64,000 nt of DNA, taken from JAGWRA01 sp963711505. Lineage in GTDB: Bacteria; Acidobacteriota; Vicinamibacteria; Vicinamibacterales; CAVVIG01. Under the pieces are notes generated by a model. The model was not told the DNA's origin. It ran no database searches and was given only the letters and a program-made list of their open reading frames with translations. Both the position numbers and the translations under genes were made by a program. This document shows positions 1-9,490 of this stretch, in pieces. The stretch lies in assembly GCA_963711505.1 (NCBI GenBank), contig CAVQEJ010000003.1, positions 2,542,001-2,606,000 on the forward strand. The letters run 5' to 3'. Each line of letters starts with the position of its first letter. The first letter of the stretch is position 1.

Positions 1-486
1 GCCGGCCTGTCGCCCGAGGACTGGGTGATGCAGCGGGCCACGCCGGAACAGCTGGTGCAGTCGCTCGCGGCGGCCTCCGACAAGCTGGCGGCCGACTTCG
101 GCAGCTGGCAGACGCCGTGGGGCGACATCAACCGATTCCAGCGGATCAACGACGACATCGAGCCGCACTTCGACGACGCGAAGCCGAGCATCCCGGTGCC
201 GTTCACCTCGTCGCTGTGGGGATCGCTGGCGTCGTTCGGCGCGCGCGCCTATCCGAACACGAAGAAGTGGTACGGCTCCAGCGGCAACAGCTTCGTCGCC
301 GTCGTCGAGTTCGGACCGAAGGTGCAGGCGAGGGCGATCACGGCTGGCGGCGAGAGCGGCGACCCGAAGTCACCGCATTTCAACGATGAAGCCGCACGGT
401 ACGCGACCGGCAACCTGCGGGTCGTCTACTACTACCGATCGCAGCTGAAGGGCCACACCGAGCGGGAATACCATCCGGGGAGCTAG
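1..486 (+). CDS. Penicillin acylase family protein, C-terminal part (5' end outside window)
   Basis: The frame is open from the first base, so the gene begins upstream; the ATG/GTG near base 25 is internal. About 161 residues are visible, ending at a TAG. They match the C-terminal end of the penicillin amidase/acyl-homoserine-lactone acylase family (Ntn hydrolases): a WGDINRFQR segment, then SGNSFVAVVEFG, then the ITAGGESGDPKSPHF run, and a closing stretch with YYR, GH and ER residues. The family consists of secreted or periplasmic amidohydrolases that cleave acyl amides. The catalytic N-terminal Ser of the beta chain is not in the window, so activity cannot be judged. It converges on the DapA-like gene with a shared hairpin between them. 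Confidence 0.8.
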   Translation, partial: AGLSPEDWVMQRATPEQLVQSLAAASDKLAADFGSWQTPWGDINRFQRINDDIEPHFDDAKPSIPVPFTSSLWGSLASFGARAYPNTKKWYGSSGNSFVAVVEFGPKVQARAITAGGESGDPKSPHFNDEAARYATGNLRVVYYYRSQLKGHTEREYHPGS

Positions 487-517
487 GGAGAGCACTCACG
501 GGCAGGGACAAGGAGAG

Positions 518-578
518 AGGGACAAGGGACCGCGGTCGGAGGCGCCCAGCTGGCCCTCCTCTCCGGTCCCTTGTCCCT
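518..578. terminator. Bidirectional hairpin terminator between convergent genes
   Basis: A perfect 15-bp inverted repeat (AGGGACAAGGGACCG at 518-532, its complement at 564-578) encloses a 31-base loop. It lies between the stop codons of two convergent genes. There is no long T tract on either side, so it may be a Rho-assisted or RNA-stabilising hairpin rather than a classic intrinsic terminator. Confidence 0.5.
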
Positions 579-592
579 GTCGAGACTCACCG

Positions 593-1582
593 TCAGACCG
601 TCGACAGGTCCTTCATCTTCGCAAGGCCTTCCTTGATGGCCGCCTTCTGCGCGTCGGTGACGTCGGGGAACGGCGGCCGCTGATAGAACTGCGGCGTCCC
701 CATCTGCAGGCTCAAGGCGTATTTCATCGGACCGTAGCCGTAGATGCCGCCCGGCCGCATGATCTTGATCGCCTCACGCACCCTCGCCAGCGCCGGATGG
801 TAGTCGCGTCCGCCGCGCTTGGCCGCGAACACGTCGGCGATCAGCCTGGTGAAGTTGTTGCCTTCCATCAGGATGGCGCCCATGTCGTGATCGAGCGCCC
901 GCTCGAGGTTGTTCAGCGTTCCCGTCCGCATGTTCAGCTTCGGGAAGGTGTTGGCGAAGTCCTCGTACTCCTGCGGCAGGCCGTTCGAGTCCTTGATGCC
1001 GGCCAGGTTCGGGTAGTGCGAGAGACTGTGCAGCAGATCGAGGCTGATCGGCACGCCGCTCGTGCGCGGGATGTGATAGAGGTTGATCGGGATCTTCACC
1101 GCATCGAAGATCATCGAGTAGTATTGCGTCAGCCCCGGGGTCGGCGGGTTGTTGTAGTAGAACGGCGGAATCATCAACAGGCCGTTCGCGCCGTTGTCCG
1201 CGGCGTGCTTCGACAGTTCGATCGTCTCCGGGAAGTTCGGCGTCCCGGTCTGGATCATCATGTCCATGCCGTGCGAATGCTTCAGCGCAACTTCCGCCAC
1301 CCTCTTCCGCTCGGCCACCGAAAACGAGGGAAACTCTCCCGTCGTCCCCAGCACGACGATGCCGTCCGCGCCCTGCTCCTTGCACCACGCCATCATGTCG
1401 GCGTAGATCGCCTCGTCGAACTTCAGATTCCGGTCGCACGGCGTGCAGACCGCCGGCCAGAACTTCACCTTCGACGACACGTCCGACGCCGTGCGTGCCC
1501 CGGCCTCGAGACTGCCGGGCAACGCCGCCGCGACCGCCGCCGCTCCCATTGCGCCGAGAAAGGTCCGTCGATGCATTTCCAT
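593..1582 (-). CDS. Tat-exported dihydrodipicolinate synthase (DapA/NAL) family protein
   Basis: A 329-residue TIM-barrel aldolase of the DHDPS/N-acetylneuraminate lyase family. I chose the ATG at 1582 because a GGAGGAG Shine-Dalgarno sits 6 bases upstream. The N-terminus is a twin-arginine signal (HRRTFLGA followed by an Ala-rich hydrophobic stretch), so the protein is probably exported folded. Family landmarks are present: the GTTGEFPS pyruvate-binding loop, the LYHIPRTSG segment carrying the Tyr equivalent to DHDPS Tyr133, and the Schiff-base Lys in GIKDSNG. An exported member is unlikely to make lysine in the cytosol; such proteins are usually annotated only as dihydrodipicolinate synthase family, and the substrate is unknown. 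It is divergent from the M23 gene. Confidence 0.85.
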   Translation of the reverse strand: MEMHRRTFLGAMGAAAVAAALPGSLEAGARTASDVSSKVKFWPAVCTPCDRNLKFDEAIYADMMAWCKEQGADGIVVLGTTGEFPSFSVAERKRVAEVALKHSHGMDMMIQTGTPNFPETIELSKHAADNGANGLLMIPPFYYNNPPTPGLTQYYSMIFDAVKIPINLYHIPRTSGVPISLDLLHSLSHYPNLAGIKDSNGLPQEYEDFANTFPKLNMRTGTLNNLERALDHDMGAILMEGNNFTRLIADVFAAKRGGRDYHPALARVREAIKIMRPGGIYGYGPMKYALSLQMGTPQFYQRPPFPDVTDAQKAAIKEGLAKMKDLSTV

Positions 1583-1731
1583 TGGCTGCTCCTCCGGGCC
1601 GGATTGTAACCCCATTCAAGAGATGCTGCTGCCCGCCGATTGCTCACGGATGAGCTGCCCGCCCGGCGGCTCGCGATGCTGGCCCGGAGGTCCGTTCGCG
1701 GTCTCCCGTCTGTTTCCATTGAGGTTTCGTC

Positions 1732-2371
1732 ATGTCGCCCACCCGTCCCCGGTCCCTCGCCATTCAGTTGTCCGCGCTCCTGCTCGCCGCCGGCGTCATC
1801 GCCTGCAGCGGCAGCTCCAGTCCCACGTCCCCGTCCGGCAGCGGCTCGACGGCGACGGCCCAGCTGACGGCGCTGCCGGTCGACCAGAGCAAGGTGCAGT
1901 GGATTGGCATCTACGGGCAGCAGGACTACGGAAACGGCAAGACGCAGTACCACAACGGGATCGACCTGGGGGCGCCGTACGGGACGGAGGTACTACGCGG
2001 CGGGGAACGGCCGCGTCTCGACGGTCGAGTACAACAGCGGGCAGGGATTGCCGGGGACGAACTACCGCATCGACCTCGACGTGGGAAACCTGACGCTCGA
2101 CTACCACTTCGAGATCAACGGGAGCGTGTCGGACAGCGCGCGGCACGCCGCCATCCTGGTGTCAAAGGGGCAGACCGTGACGGCGGGCCAGCACATCGGC
2201 ACGCTGCTGACGCAGGCCGACGGCGGGCACGTCCATTTCGGCACGCTGCTGAACGGCACGGCCGAGTGTCCGCTGGACTTCTTCACGACCGAGGTGGCCG
2301 CACAGTTCCAGACGCTGTTCAACTCGGGCATCGAGAAGCGGCCGGCGAACTCGAATCTCTGCCAGCCGTAG
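1732..2371 (+). CDS. M23-family metallopeptidase, predicted lipoprotein (one frameshift)
   Basis: The start is ATG at 1732. The first 25 residues form a signal peptide ending in a lipobox (AGVIAC), followed by a Ser/Pro/Gly-rich linker, so the protein should be a lipoprotein. The catalytic domain carries the M23 zinc motifs: HNGIDLG (H..D) early and HVHFG (HxH) near the C-terminus. The frame breaks at about 1990-1995, inside the segment that should read GTEVYAAGNG; one extra base restores family homology, so this is probably a sequencing error. M23 enzymes are LytM/lysostaphin-like endopeptidases that cut peptidoglycan cross-bridges. The zinc ligands look intact once the frame is repaired. 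The 149 bp upstream separate it from the divergent DapA-like gene. Confidence 0.82.
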
Positions 2372-2448
2372 CCGCCGGCACCCTCCCGGCGAGAGTTGAA
2401 CGGGAGACGAGGCGACCAGGAGGCTCGTCGATCGCCCCGGAAAAACGG

Positions 2449-2489
2449 AAACGCCCGCTTCCAGGCCGAAGCCTGGACGACGGGCGTTT
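2449..2489. terminator. Strong hairpin downstream of the M23 gene
   Basis: The arms AAACGCCCG (2449-2457) and CGGGCGTTT (2481-2489) pair perfectly. An inner stem CCAGGC/GCCTGG (2461-2466 and 2471-2476) closes on a CGAA tetraloop. The A and T ends of the arms give a short U run after the stem on either strand, as expected of a bidirectional intrinsic terminator between the M23 gene and the minus-strand kelch fragment. Confidence 0.55.
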
Positions 2490-2828
2490 CACCGCGTGTC
2501 TCCACGCATCCTGGCAGGAGCCAGGATTCTCAAATCTGTCTGCAGGCTGAATTGTTCCGCGCATCGGCGGGCCGTCATCCCCGCGGTGACGTGACCGCGG
2601 GGTTGGCTCACCCGGAGATGCGCCCTTCGAAGCCCGGTGGCTCACTCATGCAACCCTCCACGTCGTGACTGGCGTGGTTCTCTATCCCTACGAATACGCC
2701 TCCGCCGCACCGGTGTCAAGTCACATCGAAGTCGCGTTGCCACGGACGCCTGATGACGTCCGCTCCGCGTTCCCCGCGAGATCGATCCGCGGCGGAGACG
2801 CCCGCGCGTCCCCGCCGCCATTGTCCCA
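2490..2828. other. Intergenic region with two further perfect hairpins, no gene seen
   Basis: There is no convincing coding frame. Two perfect stem-loops stand out: ATCCTGGC/GCCAGGAT at 2508-2527 with an AGGA loop, and CCCCGCGGT/ACCGCGGGG at 2579-2602 with a 6-base loop. On the minus strand they are followed by two GAGCCA-containing segments (2604-2645) that look structured. I considered a riboswitch but could not match a known consensus, and the neighbouring genes converge on this region, so it would not lie upstream of any of them. Confidence 0.4.
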
Positions 2829-3778
2829 TCAGTGCCGGCCGTGACCGCCGCGGCCGTGATCGTCGTGATCGTGATCGTGGTCGCCGTCGTGACGATGACC
2901 GTGCACGGGCGGCTTCAGCTCGCGATACAGCTCGAGCTGGCAGTCGCGCTTCAGGTTGACGACCGCCTGCACGAGCGCGTCGAGCTGCGCGGCCGGGTCG
3001 CCGCCCGGAACGATGAACGACGGATCGCGGAACAGCGTCTGCAGCTTCGTCTGGATCGTCCCAACGGCATTCGCGGCCGCCTGCTCGGCCGCCGCGAGCT
3101 GCGCCTGTGTCTGCTGCAGCTCCGTGGTGAGCTGCGCGATCTGCGACTGCAGGCCCGCGGTCGCGTCGACCACCGTCACCGGGGCCGTCGTTGTCGACAC
3201 GCCGCCGTAGCCGTCGCTGACGGTCAGCGTGAGCACATGCGCCCCCACGCCCAGTGCGACCGTTGCCGTGCGGGTCGGATCGACCGTCGTCGCCAGCGTG
3301 TTGCCGCCCTCCGACCAGACGAACGTCAGCGGGTCGTTGTCGGGATCGCTGGAGCCGGCCGCCGAGACCTGCACCGCCGAGATCCCCCCGGCAATCCCCT
3401 GCACCGTCGCCGGCACGCTGGCCACCGCCACGGGCGGGTGATTGGTGGAGACGTAGGCCGCACCCGTGAACGTCGATGCTATCGTTCCATCCGTTCCGCC
3501 CGCCAGCAGCACCTGTCCGTTGACGACGGCGCTGCCCGGATAGGCGCGGCCGACGGACAGCGAACCGGCATTCGTCCAGTGATCCGTGGTGGGGTCGTAG
3601 GCCTCGGTCGAGGCGAGGACCACCTGATTCCCTGAGGGGTCCGCGCTGAGGCCGCCCGCGACGACCAGTGTCCCGTTGCCGTCCACGCCGCCGCCGCCCA
3701 AGGGCCGCGGGGTGCTCATCGGTTGCCCCGCCTGCCACTGGTTCGTCGCCGAGTCATACGCGCCCGATTCGACTATCG
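2829..3778 (-). pseudogene. 5'-truncated kelch/PKD-domain protein with His/Asp-rich tail
   Basis: The frame opens inside a kelch repeat (ESGAYDSATNQWQ) that directly abuts the stop codon of the YwiC-like gene, so the N-terminal blades, signal peptide and a natural start are missing. The first ATG is at 3719. In order it holds two or three kelch-type repeats (AYDPTTDHW with Gly-rich strands), a PKD/Ig-like domain (GSSDPDNDPLTFVW ... DGYGG), a Gln/Ala-rich coiled coil, a short conserved-looking segment (DPSFIVPGGDPAAQLD) and a C-terminal tail of alternating His, Asp and Gly that could bind metal. Intact relatives are usually large surface or extracellular proteins. It is either a decayed fragment or the product of a deletion or misjoin at about 3775. 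Confidence 0.6.
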
Positions 3779-4534
3779 AAGCCCGGCGACCAGGAGGACG
3801 GCCGTGAGTGCCGTCGCCGCCACGAGGCTCCAGCCGATCGTCCGGAGGTGACGCGGCGAGGGGATCGCCGCCACCAGCACGACACCCGCGCCACAGACCG
3901 GAAGCGCCGCCCAGATCCCCGCGTTCGCGGTCACACCGATCCGTGCCAGCCAGGCGAGCGCGCCGATGCTGGCGACAGCCACGAACGCAGCCGTCGCGCG
4001 CGTGCCGGCACCGGCCCGCCCTCTCGCCCACAGGATCACCGCCCGCACGCTCACGGTCGCGACGATGAACGAGAGCGCGAAGACGACTGTGCAGGTGAGC
4101 GCGGCCGCCAGGGATGCGTGCGCGGCCAGCGCGATCGGCAGCGCGAGTGACGACAGGGTGCTGGCCGTCAGCAATTCGCCGGCCGTCGTCTTTTCGCGCC
4201 GGTCGAGGATGACGATCGCCAGGACGACGGTGCCGGCGAGCGGCACGAGCAGCATGAGGCGCGCGTGGTGCGGAGCCAGCCGAAGCCCGATCGTCCCGAA
4301 GACTGCAGCGGTCGTCGCCAGCGCAGCGAACCAGCGGCGCGCCGAGGCCCCCTGCTCCCTGGCCGCCCGCGTGCCGCGCTGGCCGAGCAGCACCAGCAGC
4401 GATTCGTGCGAGAGGAAGGCGGCGATGGCGGCCACCGCCAGGGCGCAGGCCGCCGCGCCCGGGCGCCCGACGGCGAGCGCCGTCGCGAGCGGAAACAGCA
4501 GTTGTCCGTACGCGCCGTGTTCTCTGGGAAGCAT
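3773..4534 (-). CDS. YwiC-like integral membrane protein
   Basis: A 253-residue protein starting at ATG 4534. It opens with the family signature LPREHGAYGQLLFPL, which marks the YwiC-like family (PF14256), and the rest is almost entirely hydrophobic with about seven to eight predicted membrane spans. The family has no established biochemical function; some members sit near respiratory genes. Here it follows the exporter gene by only 30 bp on the same strand, so it is probably the last gene of the NRPS transcript. That position would be compatible with a membrane role in export or self-protection, but this is inference from position. Its 3' end overlaps the kelch fragment by a few bases. Confidence 0.75.
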   Translation of the reverse strand: MLPREHGAYGQLLFPLATALAVGRPGAAACALAVAAIAAFLSHESLLVLLGQRGTRAAREQGASARRWFAALATTAAVFGTIGLRLAPHHARLMLLVPLAGTVVLAIVILDRREKTTAGELLTASTLSSLALPIALAAHASLAAALTCTVVFALSFIVATVSVRAVILWARGRAGAGTRATAAFVAVASIGALAWLARIGVTANAGIWAALPVCGAGVVLVAAIPSPRHLRTIGWSLVAATALTAVLLVAGLR

Positions 4535-4564
4535 CGCCTCGGTCGGCCGGCCCCCCCGGCTCCG

Positions 4565-6202
4565 TCACGCCCGGTCGGGCGGGGCGTCCGGGACCAGGCC
4601 CATGTCGAGCTCGATCACCTCGTCGGCCGCATCGAAGTACTGCGAGTCGTGCGTGGCCGCGATGATCGTCCGCCCCTTGGCCTTGAGCGACGGCAGGATC
4701 GACCGGTAGAAGATCTCACGGAAGGTGGGGTCCTGCTCGGCCGCCCACTCGTCGAAGACCAGGAACGGCCGTTCCTCGAGGATGGCGACGGCCAGGGCCA
4801 GCCGCTTGCGCTGGCCGCTCGACAGCTCGAGGGTGCTGAACCGTCCGCCCTCGAAGGTGACCTTGTCCTGGAGCTGCAGCTGCTCGAGCGCGGCGGTCAC
4901 CCGGACCGGATCGACGTCGTCCATGCCGTACAGGCGGTCGAAGAGGTGGTAGTCGGAGAAGACGGCCGTGAAGTGGTTCCGGTACCACTGGGCGGTGTCG
5001 GGCGCGAAGGGCGTCGAGCCGATCCGCATCGTACCGGCGCGGGGCGCGTAGAGACCGGTGAGCACCTTGAGGAGCGTCGACTTGCCGCTGCCGTTGCCGC
5101 CGACGAGAAAGACGATCGTGCCGGGCTCGACGCGGAGCGAGATCGGGCCGATGGCGAACGGCCGTTCGTCGCCCCGCACGTCGTAGGCGAACTCGACGCG
5201 GCGGAGCTCGAGCGGGGCCGGTTCGACGGCCTCGTCGGCCGCGACGATGGTCTCCCGGGTTTCGGCCTGCGCCAGCACCCGTTCGAGGTCGAGCACGTTG
5301 GTGGCGGCGACATTGGCGCGCGCGAACACCGGAATCGATCCGACGAGGCTCGACAGCGGCGCGATGATGAACAGCATCGTCGCCGTCGCCTGCGTGACGA
5401 CGGTCGGGAAGGTGGGGCTGATACTCGGCAGCAGGAAGACGACGCCGCCGATCATCAGGTAGAAGGCGATCTGCGCGTAGGCGTTCTGGCCGGCGAAGCT
5501 GCGCTCGGACGCGACGCGCACGGCGGTCAGGTCGGACGAGATCTGCTGCAGCCGCGCGAGGATCTCACGGCCGCGACGCGCGTGGAGCCGGGCTTCCTTG
5601 AATCCGTCGATCAGGTGCGTGAGGCACTCGAAGAACTCGTTCTGAATGTCGGTCGCCGTCTCGAGCTGCCGTGTCGACTCCTCCCGCTTCACGAGGTAGA
5701 CGCGGACGCCGGTGTAGCTGAGCACGACCGTCACCACGAACGCCGTCAGCGACAGGCGCTCGAGGTAGATGGCGCTGAACACGATCATCAGGGCCGACTG
5801 CAGTGCCAGCGCAATCGTCGCGGCGGCCTGCGAGATGATCGTCGTCTCGCGGCTCACGCAGTCGAAGATCTCCGCCCGGCCGATGTGCTCCAGACTCTCG
5901 AGCCTCGCGCGCGCGATATGGTCGGAGATGTCCGTCCGGATGCGGTCGAGCGTCCGCTCGACCTCGGTCGCCGACCGCGTCATCACGTGGAACTGCATCA
6001 GCAGGAACATCGCGACGACCAGGACGAACAGCACGAGATAGCGGGAGCTGGCCGCGCTCGCCGCGGCGTTGACGAGCGCCAGCACGAGGGCGTTGGCGAG
6101 GCCCGACAGGACGGTCGCGGCCACGAATTCGACATCGAAGTCCGCCCCGGCCCGGGCGAGCATCTCCACGAGGGGGTAGCGTCCGCGCAGCGCGTTGATC
6201 AC
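4565..6202 (-). CDS. Cyclic-peptide export ABC transporter (PvdE/SyrD type), fused TM and ATPase
   Basis: A 545-residue half-transporter: six hydrophobic spans (about residues 25-310), then an ATPase domain with Walker A GGNGSGKST, signature LSSGQRKRL, Walker B FLVFDEWAAEQDP and the switch His in AATHD. The DEWAAEQDP...FY segment is diagnostic for the cyclic-peptide transporter family of PvdE (pyoverdine precursor) and SyrD (syringomycin), which move NRPS lipopeptides across the inner membrane. The annotated start is GTG at 6202. An ATG at 6212 overlaps the NRPS2 stop as ATGA and would read MSTLINAL if one base were removed, so the true start may be that translationally coupled ATG with a sequencing insertion. 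The location directly behind NRPS2 makes it the likely product exporter. Confidence 0.9.
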   Translation of the reverse strand: MINALRGRYPLVEMLARAGADFDVEFVAATVLSGLANALVLALVNAAASAASSRYLVLFVLVVAMFLLMQFHVMTRSATEVERTLDRIRTDISDHIARARLESLEHIGRAEIFDCVSRETTIISQAAATIALALQSALMIVFSAIYLERLSLTAFVVTVVLSYTGVRVYLVKREESTRQLETATDIQNEFFECLTHLIDGFKEARLHARRGREILARLQQISSDLTAVRVASERSFAGQNAYAQIAFYLMIGGVVFLLPSISPTFPTVVTQATATMLFIIAPLSSLVGSIPVFARANVAATNVLDLERVLAQAETRETIVAADEAVEPAPLELRRVEFAYDVRGDERPFAIGPISLRVEPGTIVFLVGGNGSGKSTLLKVLTGLYAPRAGTMRIGSTPFAPDTAQWYRNHFTAVFSDYHLFDRLYGMDDVDPVRVTAALEQLQLQDKVTFEGGRFSTLELSSGQRKRLALAVAILEERPFLVFDEWAAEQDPTFREIFYRSILPSLKAKGRTIIAATHDSQYFDAADEVIELDMGLVPDAPPDRA

Positions 6203-6209
6203 AGCGTGC

Positions 6210-9200
6210 TCATTCTAATCCGCCTTCTCCCCGTCCCCGCGGGACTTCCCGCCGGTCCCCCCGCCGCACGATCCGGCCCGCGGCGGCCGGCCCGCGTCCG
6301 CCGCCGGCGGGCGCCGCCGCCAGCCCATCCAGATGCGCCGCCAGATCCCGCAGCACCGGATGCTCGAACAGCACGGTCAGCGACACGGTGCAGCCCAGCG
6401 CCTCGCGAAGGCCCTGGATCACGCGGATCGCCGACACCGAGTGGCCGCCCAGGGCGAAGAAGTCGTCGCCGGCGCCGACCCTGTCGACCTTCAGCGCCTG
6501 CGCCCAGAGCGCCGCGAGCGTCCGCTCCACCGGAGTCGCCGGGGCCACGAACGCGACCCCGGCGGCGAGCCCCGCCTCGCCGTCGGCGGGCAGCGCCTTC
6601 AGGTCGACCTTGCCGTTGGGCGTCAGCGGCCATTGCTCGAGCCGCACGAAGCGGGCGGGCATCATGTGCGCGGGCAGCCGCCGGTCGAGGTCTCCCCTGA
6701 CCGCCTCGACGGTCAGCGTCTCGTCGGACGACACGAGATACGCCACGAGCTCGGGTCCACCCGGCGCCTCCCGTACGACCACCAGCGCGTCGGAGACGGA
6801 CGGATACCGGCGCAGCTGTGCTTCGATCTCCGCCGGCTCGATCCGGAAGCCGCGGATCTTGCACTGACGGTCGTTCCTCCCCAGATACTCGAGCGTGCCG
6901 TCCTCACGCCAGCGGCCCGTGTCGCCGGTGCGATACATCCGCCCGCCGTCGGGAGCGAGCGGATCGGGCAGGAACCGCTCGGCCGTCCGCCCGGGCTCGC
7001 CCCGGTAACAGCGGGCGACCCCGGCCCCCGCCACGTACAGCTCGCCGGCGATCCCGGCCGGCATCTGATTCAGGGCCTCGTCGAGCACGTCGATCCGGAG
7101 GTCGTCGAGCGGCACTCCAATCGGCGAGCTGTCGGCCACGGCCGTGTCGACGCTCCGCATCTCGCGCCACGTGGCATGGACGGTCGTTTCGGTGATGCCG
7201 TACATGTTGACGAGGCGTGCCGACGGGGCCGCCCCCACCGTCCACCACGTCTCGAGCATCCGTGGCCGCAGCGCTTCGCCGCCGAAGACGATCCACCGCA
7301 GCGCCAGCGCGCCACCGGACCGGCGTGCCAGCGCCTCGCTGAGCCCCCGAAACGCCGTCGGCGTCTGATTGAGGACGGTCACCCCTTCGCGCGCCAGCAG
7401 GTCGATCAGCTGGTCGGGCGACCGGCTCGTCTCGTGATCGACGACCACCAGCCGGCCGCCGTGAGCAAGCGCGCCCCAGATCTCCCAGACGGAGAAGTCG
7501 AACGCCAGCGAATGAAACCACGCCCAGACGTCGTCGCGGCCGAAGCCGAACACCGCGCGGGTCGTCTCGAACAGCCGGGCCATGTTCGACTGCGTCACCT
7601 CGACGCCCTTCGGCTCGCCGGTCGAACCGGACGTGTAGATGAGGTACGCGAGGTGCTGCGGATCGATCGGCATCGCCGGCCGCCTCGCCGCGGGCGTCGC
7701 AGCCGTCGCCGCTCGATCGTCGAGGCGGACGACCCGCACGCCGTCCGGCAGGAGGGGCGGGTTCAAGTCGCCTCCGCACACGAGCACGGACGCGCCGCTG
7801 CGCTCGACGAGCCGGGCGATCCGCTCGCCGGGATCCCGCGGATCGAGCGGCAGATAGGCTCCGCCGGCCTTCAGGATGCCGAGCAGTCCGACGATGGCGG
7901 CTTCGTTCCTCGGGGCGAGGAGGGCGACGAGCTTCTCGGGGCCCACACCGTAGTCGGCGGCCAGCTGACCCGCCAGACGGCCGGCCCGTGCGTCGAGCTC
8001 GCCGTAGGTGAGGCGTCGCCCGTCGCTGACGACCGCCACGGCGCCGGGCTGCCGTGCGGCATGCGCCTCGAAGCGCCGGATCAGCATCTCCTCGCGGGGC
8101 ACGCCGCGCGCGACATCGGCGCCCGGCCGGAGGCCTCCTGCGGCGCGCGACCGCGCCATGCCCAGCTCCGATACGGCGCGGTGCGGCTCGCGCTGCGCCG
8201 AGGCGAGCAGCGTCTGCAGGTGGCCGACCATGCGCTCGGCCGTCGCCGGCTCGAACCAGGACGTGTTGTATTCGAGCACGCCGTCGAGCCCGCGGTCGGT
8301 CTCGGCGAATTCGAACGTCAGCCCGAACTTCGCCATGCCGGTCTCCACCGGCCAGTCGCGGACGGTGGTACCCGGCAGATCGAGGGCCGGCGCCTCGTGG
8401 TTCTGCATCACGACGACCACGTCGAACAGGGGCGAGCGGGCGGTATCGATCGGCAGCCGCAGCTCGTCGACGAGGCAATCGAAGGGATAGGTCTGATGCT
8501 CGAGCGCCGACGCCACGCGGCCGCCCGTGGCCTGCAGCAGGTCCTCGAAGCTCATCGCCGGCTGCAGTTCGAGGCCGACGGGCAGCAGGTTCGCATAGAA
8601 GCCGATCTGCTCGTCGAATCCCGCGCCTTCGCGGCCGGCCACGGCCACGCCCAGCCTCATCTCGCGCTGGCTCGTGTACCGGTACAGCAGCAGCTGCACC
8701 GCGGACAGCAGCGCCATGAACAGGCTGCGGCCGCCCGACCGGGCCAGGGCCCGGATCCCGTCGGCGACGTCATCGTCGATCCGGAAGCGGACGTGCCGGC
8801 CTTCCTGGGGCCGGACGCGCGGCGGCGGAAAGTCGAGCGGCAGCCGCAGTGGCTCCACCGGGTCGGCCAGTGTCTCGAGCCAGTAGCGACGATCGGCTGC
8901 GCCCTGCTCCGCATCGAGCTGCGTGCGCTGCCAGGCCGCGTAATCCCTGTAATGGAACGGCAGCGGCGGCGGCGACCACGGGCGCCCTTCCCGCTGCGCG
9001 GCGTAGCTCGCCAGGATCTCCCGCACCATCACGCCGATCGACCAGCCGTCGCTGATGATGTGGTGCTGGCAGAACAGCAGCACGGCTCTCGCCGGCTCGA
9101 CCGTCGCCACTGCGACGCGCAGCAGGAGGTCGCCTGCCAGGTCGAACGGCTGATGGAAGAAGGCGGCCGCGCGGGCCTCGAGCCGCGGACGCCAGTCGCC

Positions 9201-9490
9201 CGCGCCGGCGAGATCCATGCGGGTCAGCGCGAAGTCGACGCTCGCGGCGATCTGCTGCCGGGGTTCGCCGTCGACCTCGATGATGCGCGTCCGGAGACTC
9301 TCGTGGCGCGCGATCACCGCGCGGAACGCCTCCTCGAGCGCATCCACGTCGAGCGCGCCCTCGATCTCGAGCGCCCCCGCCATGTGGTAGGGACGCGCCT
9401 CACCGAAGTGCTCGATGACCCACAGCCGGCGCTGGCCGTGCGAAACGGGATGATGCGCCGCGGGCGCCACGGGCCGCACCGCCGGAAGGG
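6210..9490 (-). other. NRPS2 module 3: C-A(Thr)-T, no release domain
   Basis: The C domain has an intact HHIISDG. The A pocket reads D-F-W (AFDFSVWEIW), N278 (VLNQTPT), V299, G301, M322, V330, H331 and Lys (NGKVD), giving DFWNVGMVHK, the Thr signature. The T domain (FFALGGHSVSAIR) is near 6440. After it come only about 40 residues of Gly/Arg-rich sequence and a stop. A Thr at this point would offer a hydroxyl for macrolactone closure if NRPS2 acts before NRPS1, but that is inference. Confidence 0.82.

Noticed and set aside
2590..2660. c-di-GMP or c-di-AMP riboswitch near the M23 gene
   Set aside because: GCCACCGGG resembles a fragment of a GEMM motif and c-di-AMP switches often precede M23 genes, but the rest of either consensus is absent and the element is downstream of the gene.
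3739..4568. N-terminal extension of the kelch fragment through the YwiC region
   Set aside because: The frame is open but its Arg/Gly/Ala-rich translation has no kelch pattern, while the YwiC-like frame over the same bases has a clear family signature and membrane spans.
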